From positions 1 to 6,220 of the forward strand of contig JAKSBM010000617.1 in NCBI GenBank assembly GCA_022361135.1: 6,220 bases of DNA. The letters run 5' to 3'. A program made the translations under genes and the position numbers. Below are positions 5,247-6,220 of this stretch, piece after piece. Within the stretch, counting starts at the first letter, position 1. Each line of letters begins with the position of its first letter. Source of the stretch: Desulfobacterales bacterium (GTDB lineage Bacteria; Desulfobacterota; Desulfobacteria; Desulfobacterales; Desulfobacteraceae). The notes under the pieces are model-generated. The model was given only the letters and a program-made list of their open reading frames with translations, was not told where the DNA came from and did not search any database.

Positions 5247-6220
5247 ATGGGTTATCAGGATTTAGAATGGGCCGGGACATTGGATCCCGCCGACCTTCAG
5301 AAGAAATTTTTAAACGCCCTGTTGAAAATTCAGAATGTTCACCGGGGGTCGGTCTGGATCAAACGGGACAATGCCTATGTCTGCGTGGAGGCCGCCGGCA
5401 ATGAAAGTGATCACATCAAAGGGGTTTCCCTGGATGTGAATCATCCCTCCATTGTGGGCTGGGTCATTGAAAATAAAAAAATGACCATTGCGGACACGGA
5501 AAGTGATCGCCGCCATTATCGGGAGGTGGAGGACAGTCTGGTGGTGAAGAGCAGCCAGATCCTCTGTTTTCCCCTGTTTCTGGGGGACTCCGAGGTCTAC
5601 GGAGCCGTCCAGATCATTGATACCTCGGCCGATAAAACCAATCTTAATTTGGACCGGGAATACCTGGAGCAGCTCCAGAACCTGGTGGACATCTGCTCCA
5701 TGGGCATGAGCAGTGTCATCCTTTATACCCGGGAGCGGGACCGGGCCCAGCGCCTCTCCTCGGCCCTGTCAAAGATTCGCAATACCGATCCCATCATTGG
5801 CCAGAGCCCCAGCTTCAGGACGAGTCTGGATCTGATCAATTCCTATGCGGGAACGGATTTCCACGTCCTCATCACCGGGGACAGCGGCACGGGCAAGGAG
5901 CTCATGGCAGAACGCCTCCATCGCCTCAGCCACCGGGCGGATAAACCTTTCCTGGTCCAGAATTGTTCGGCCATTCCGGAAACCCTGCTGGAGAGTGAAT
6001 TGTTCGGCTATGTTAAGGGGGCCTTCACCGGTGCCACCCGGAACAAGGCGGGCCTCTTTGAAGCCGCGGACGGGGGAACGGTTTTTTTGGATGAAATCGG
6101 GGATATGCCCCTGAATACCCAGGCCGGCCTGCTCCGGGTCCTCCAGAAAAATGAGATCAAGCCCGTGGGCTCCACCACGGTGAAGCATGTGGACGTTCGC
6201 ATCGTGGCTGGCACCAACCG
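5247..6220 (+). CDS. Sigma-54-dependent transcriptional activator, GAF-AAA+ type, C-terminus cut by window edge
   Basis: This is a bacterial enhancer-binding protein that uses ATP hydrolysis to open sigma-54 RNA polymerase promoters. The 324 visible residues begin MGYQDLEWAGTLDPADL. Residues about 12-165 form a GAF-like sensor domain (SVWIKRDNAYVCVEAAG; then NHPSIVGWVIENKK; ILCFPLF; YGAVQIID). The AAA+ domain starts near DPIIGQS (181-187). It has Walker A GDSGTGKE with Lys217, the sigma-54 contact loop GAFTGA (258-263) and Walker B FLDEIGD (280-286, Asp282 and Glu283). The frame is still open at 6220; the rest of the ATPase and a Fis-type HTH should follow. The layout resembles NorR and FhlA, but the GAF ligand cannot be told from sequence. 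Cysteines at 46, 107 and 150 are noted without assigned roles. The loop reads GYVKGAFTGA where an acidic residue is usual before the Lys. It is divergent from the PilZ-like gene. Confidence 0.93.
   Translation, partial: MGYQDLEWAGTLDPADLQKKFLNALLKIQNVHRGSVWIKRDNAYVCVEAAGNESDHIKGVSLDVNHPSIVGWVIENKKMTIADTESDRRHYREVEDSLVVKSSQILCFPLFLGDSEVYGAVQIIDTSADKTNLNLDREYLEQLQNLVDICSMGMSSVILYTRERDRAQRLSSALSKIRNTDPIIGQSPSFRTSLDLINSYAGTDFHVLITGDSGTGKELMAERLHRLSHRADKPFLVQNCSAIPETLLESELFGYVKGAFTGATRNKAGLFEAADGGTVFLDEIGDMPLNTQAGLLRVLQKNEIKPVGSTTVKHVDVRIVAGTN

Overview
This window looks like an ordinary chromosomal stretch of a moderately GC-rich Gram-negative bacterium. It is most plausibly a Desulfobacterota (former Deltaproteobacteria) member. 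That guess rests on a GAF-type sigma-54 activator next to a small zinc-ribbon/PilZ-like protein and on the general style of the proteins; it is an inference, not a phylogenetic result. No mobile element, CRISPR array, tRNA or rRNA was seen.

Left part (1-1850), minus strand: a pyrimidine salvage pair. upp (uracil phosphoribosyltransferase, complete) is followed by uraA (NCS2 uracil permease, cut by the left edge). UraA imports uracil and Upp converts it with PRPP to UMP. A textbook intrinsic terminator lies in the 80 bp between upp and uraA, so permease expression probably depends on partial read-through.

Middle (1863-4313), plus strand: priA, the primosomal replication-restart helicase, divergent from upp. 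It has all helicase motifs and all eight zinc-binding cysteines, but is about 80 residues longer than the E. coli protein because of an enlarged winged-helix region. It has no visible Shine-Dalgarno, and a possible -10 element sits just before the ATG.

Right part (4373-6220): a 190-residue protein on the minus strand with an N-terminal zinc-ribbon-like CxxC/CxC pair and a PilZ-like barrel whose c-di-GMP-binding motifs look degraded. It is convergent with priA. Divergent from it is a sigma-54-dependent activator (GAF + AAA+, GAFTGA present), cut by the right edge before its expected HTH domain. The roughly 290 bp between these two start codons are the most interesting non-coding sequence here. 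They hold a near-consensus sigma-54 -24 element facing the PilZ-like gene, an AT-rich tract, and two adjacent dyads at a distance suited to activator binding. A simple hypothesis is that the activator switches on its divergent neighbour.

No clearly new multi-gene system is visible. The best leads are the PilZ-like protein and its putative sigma-54 control region.
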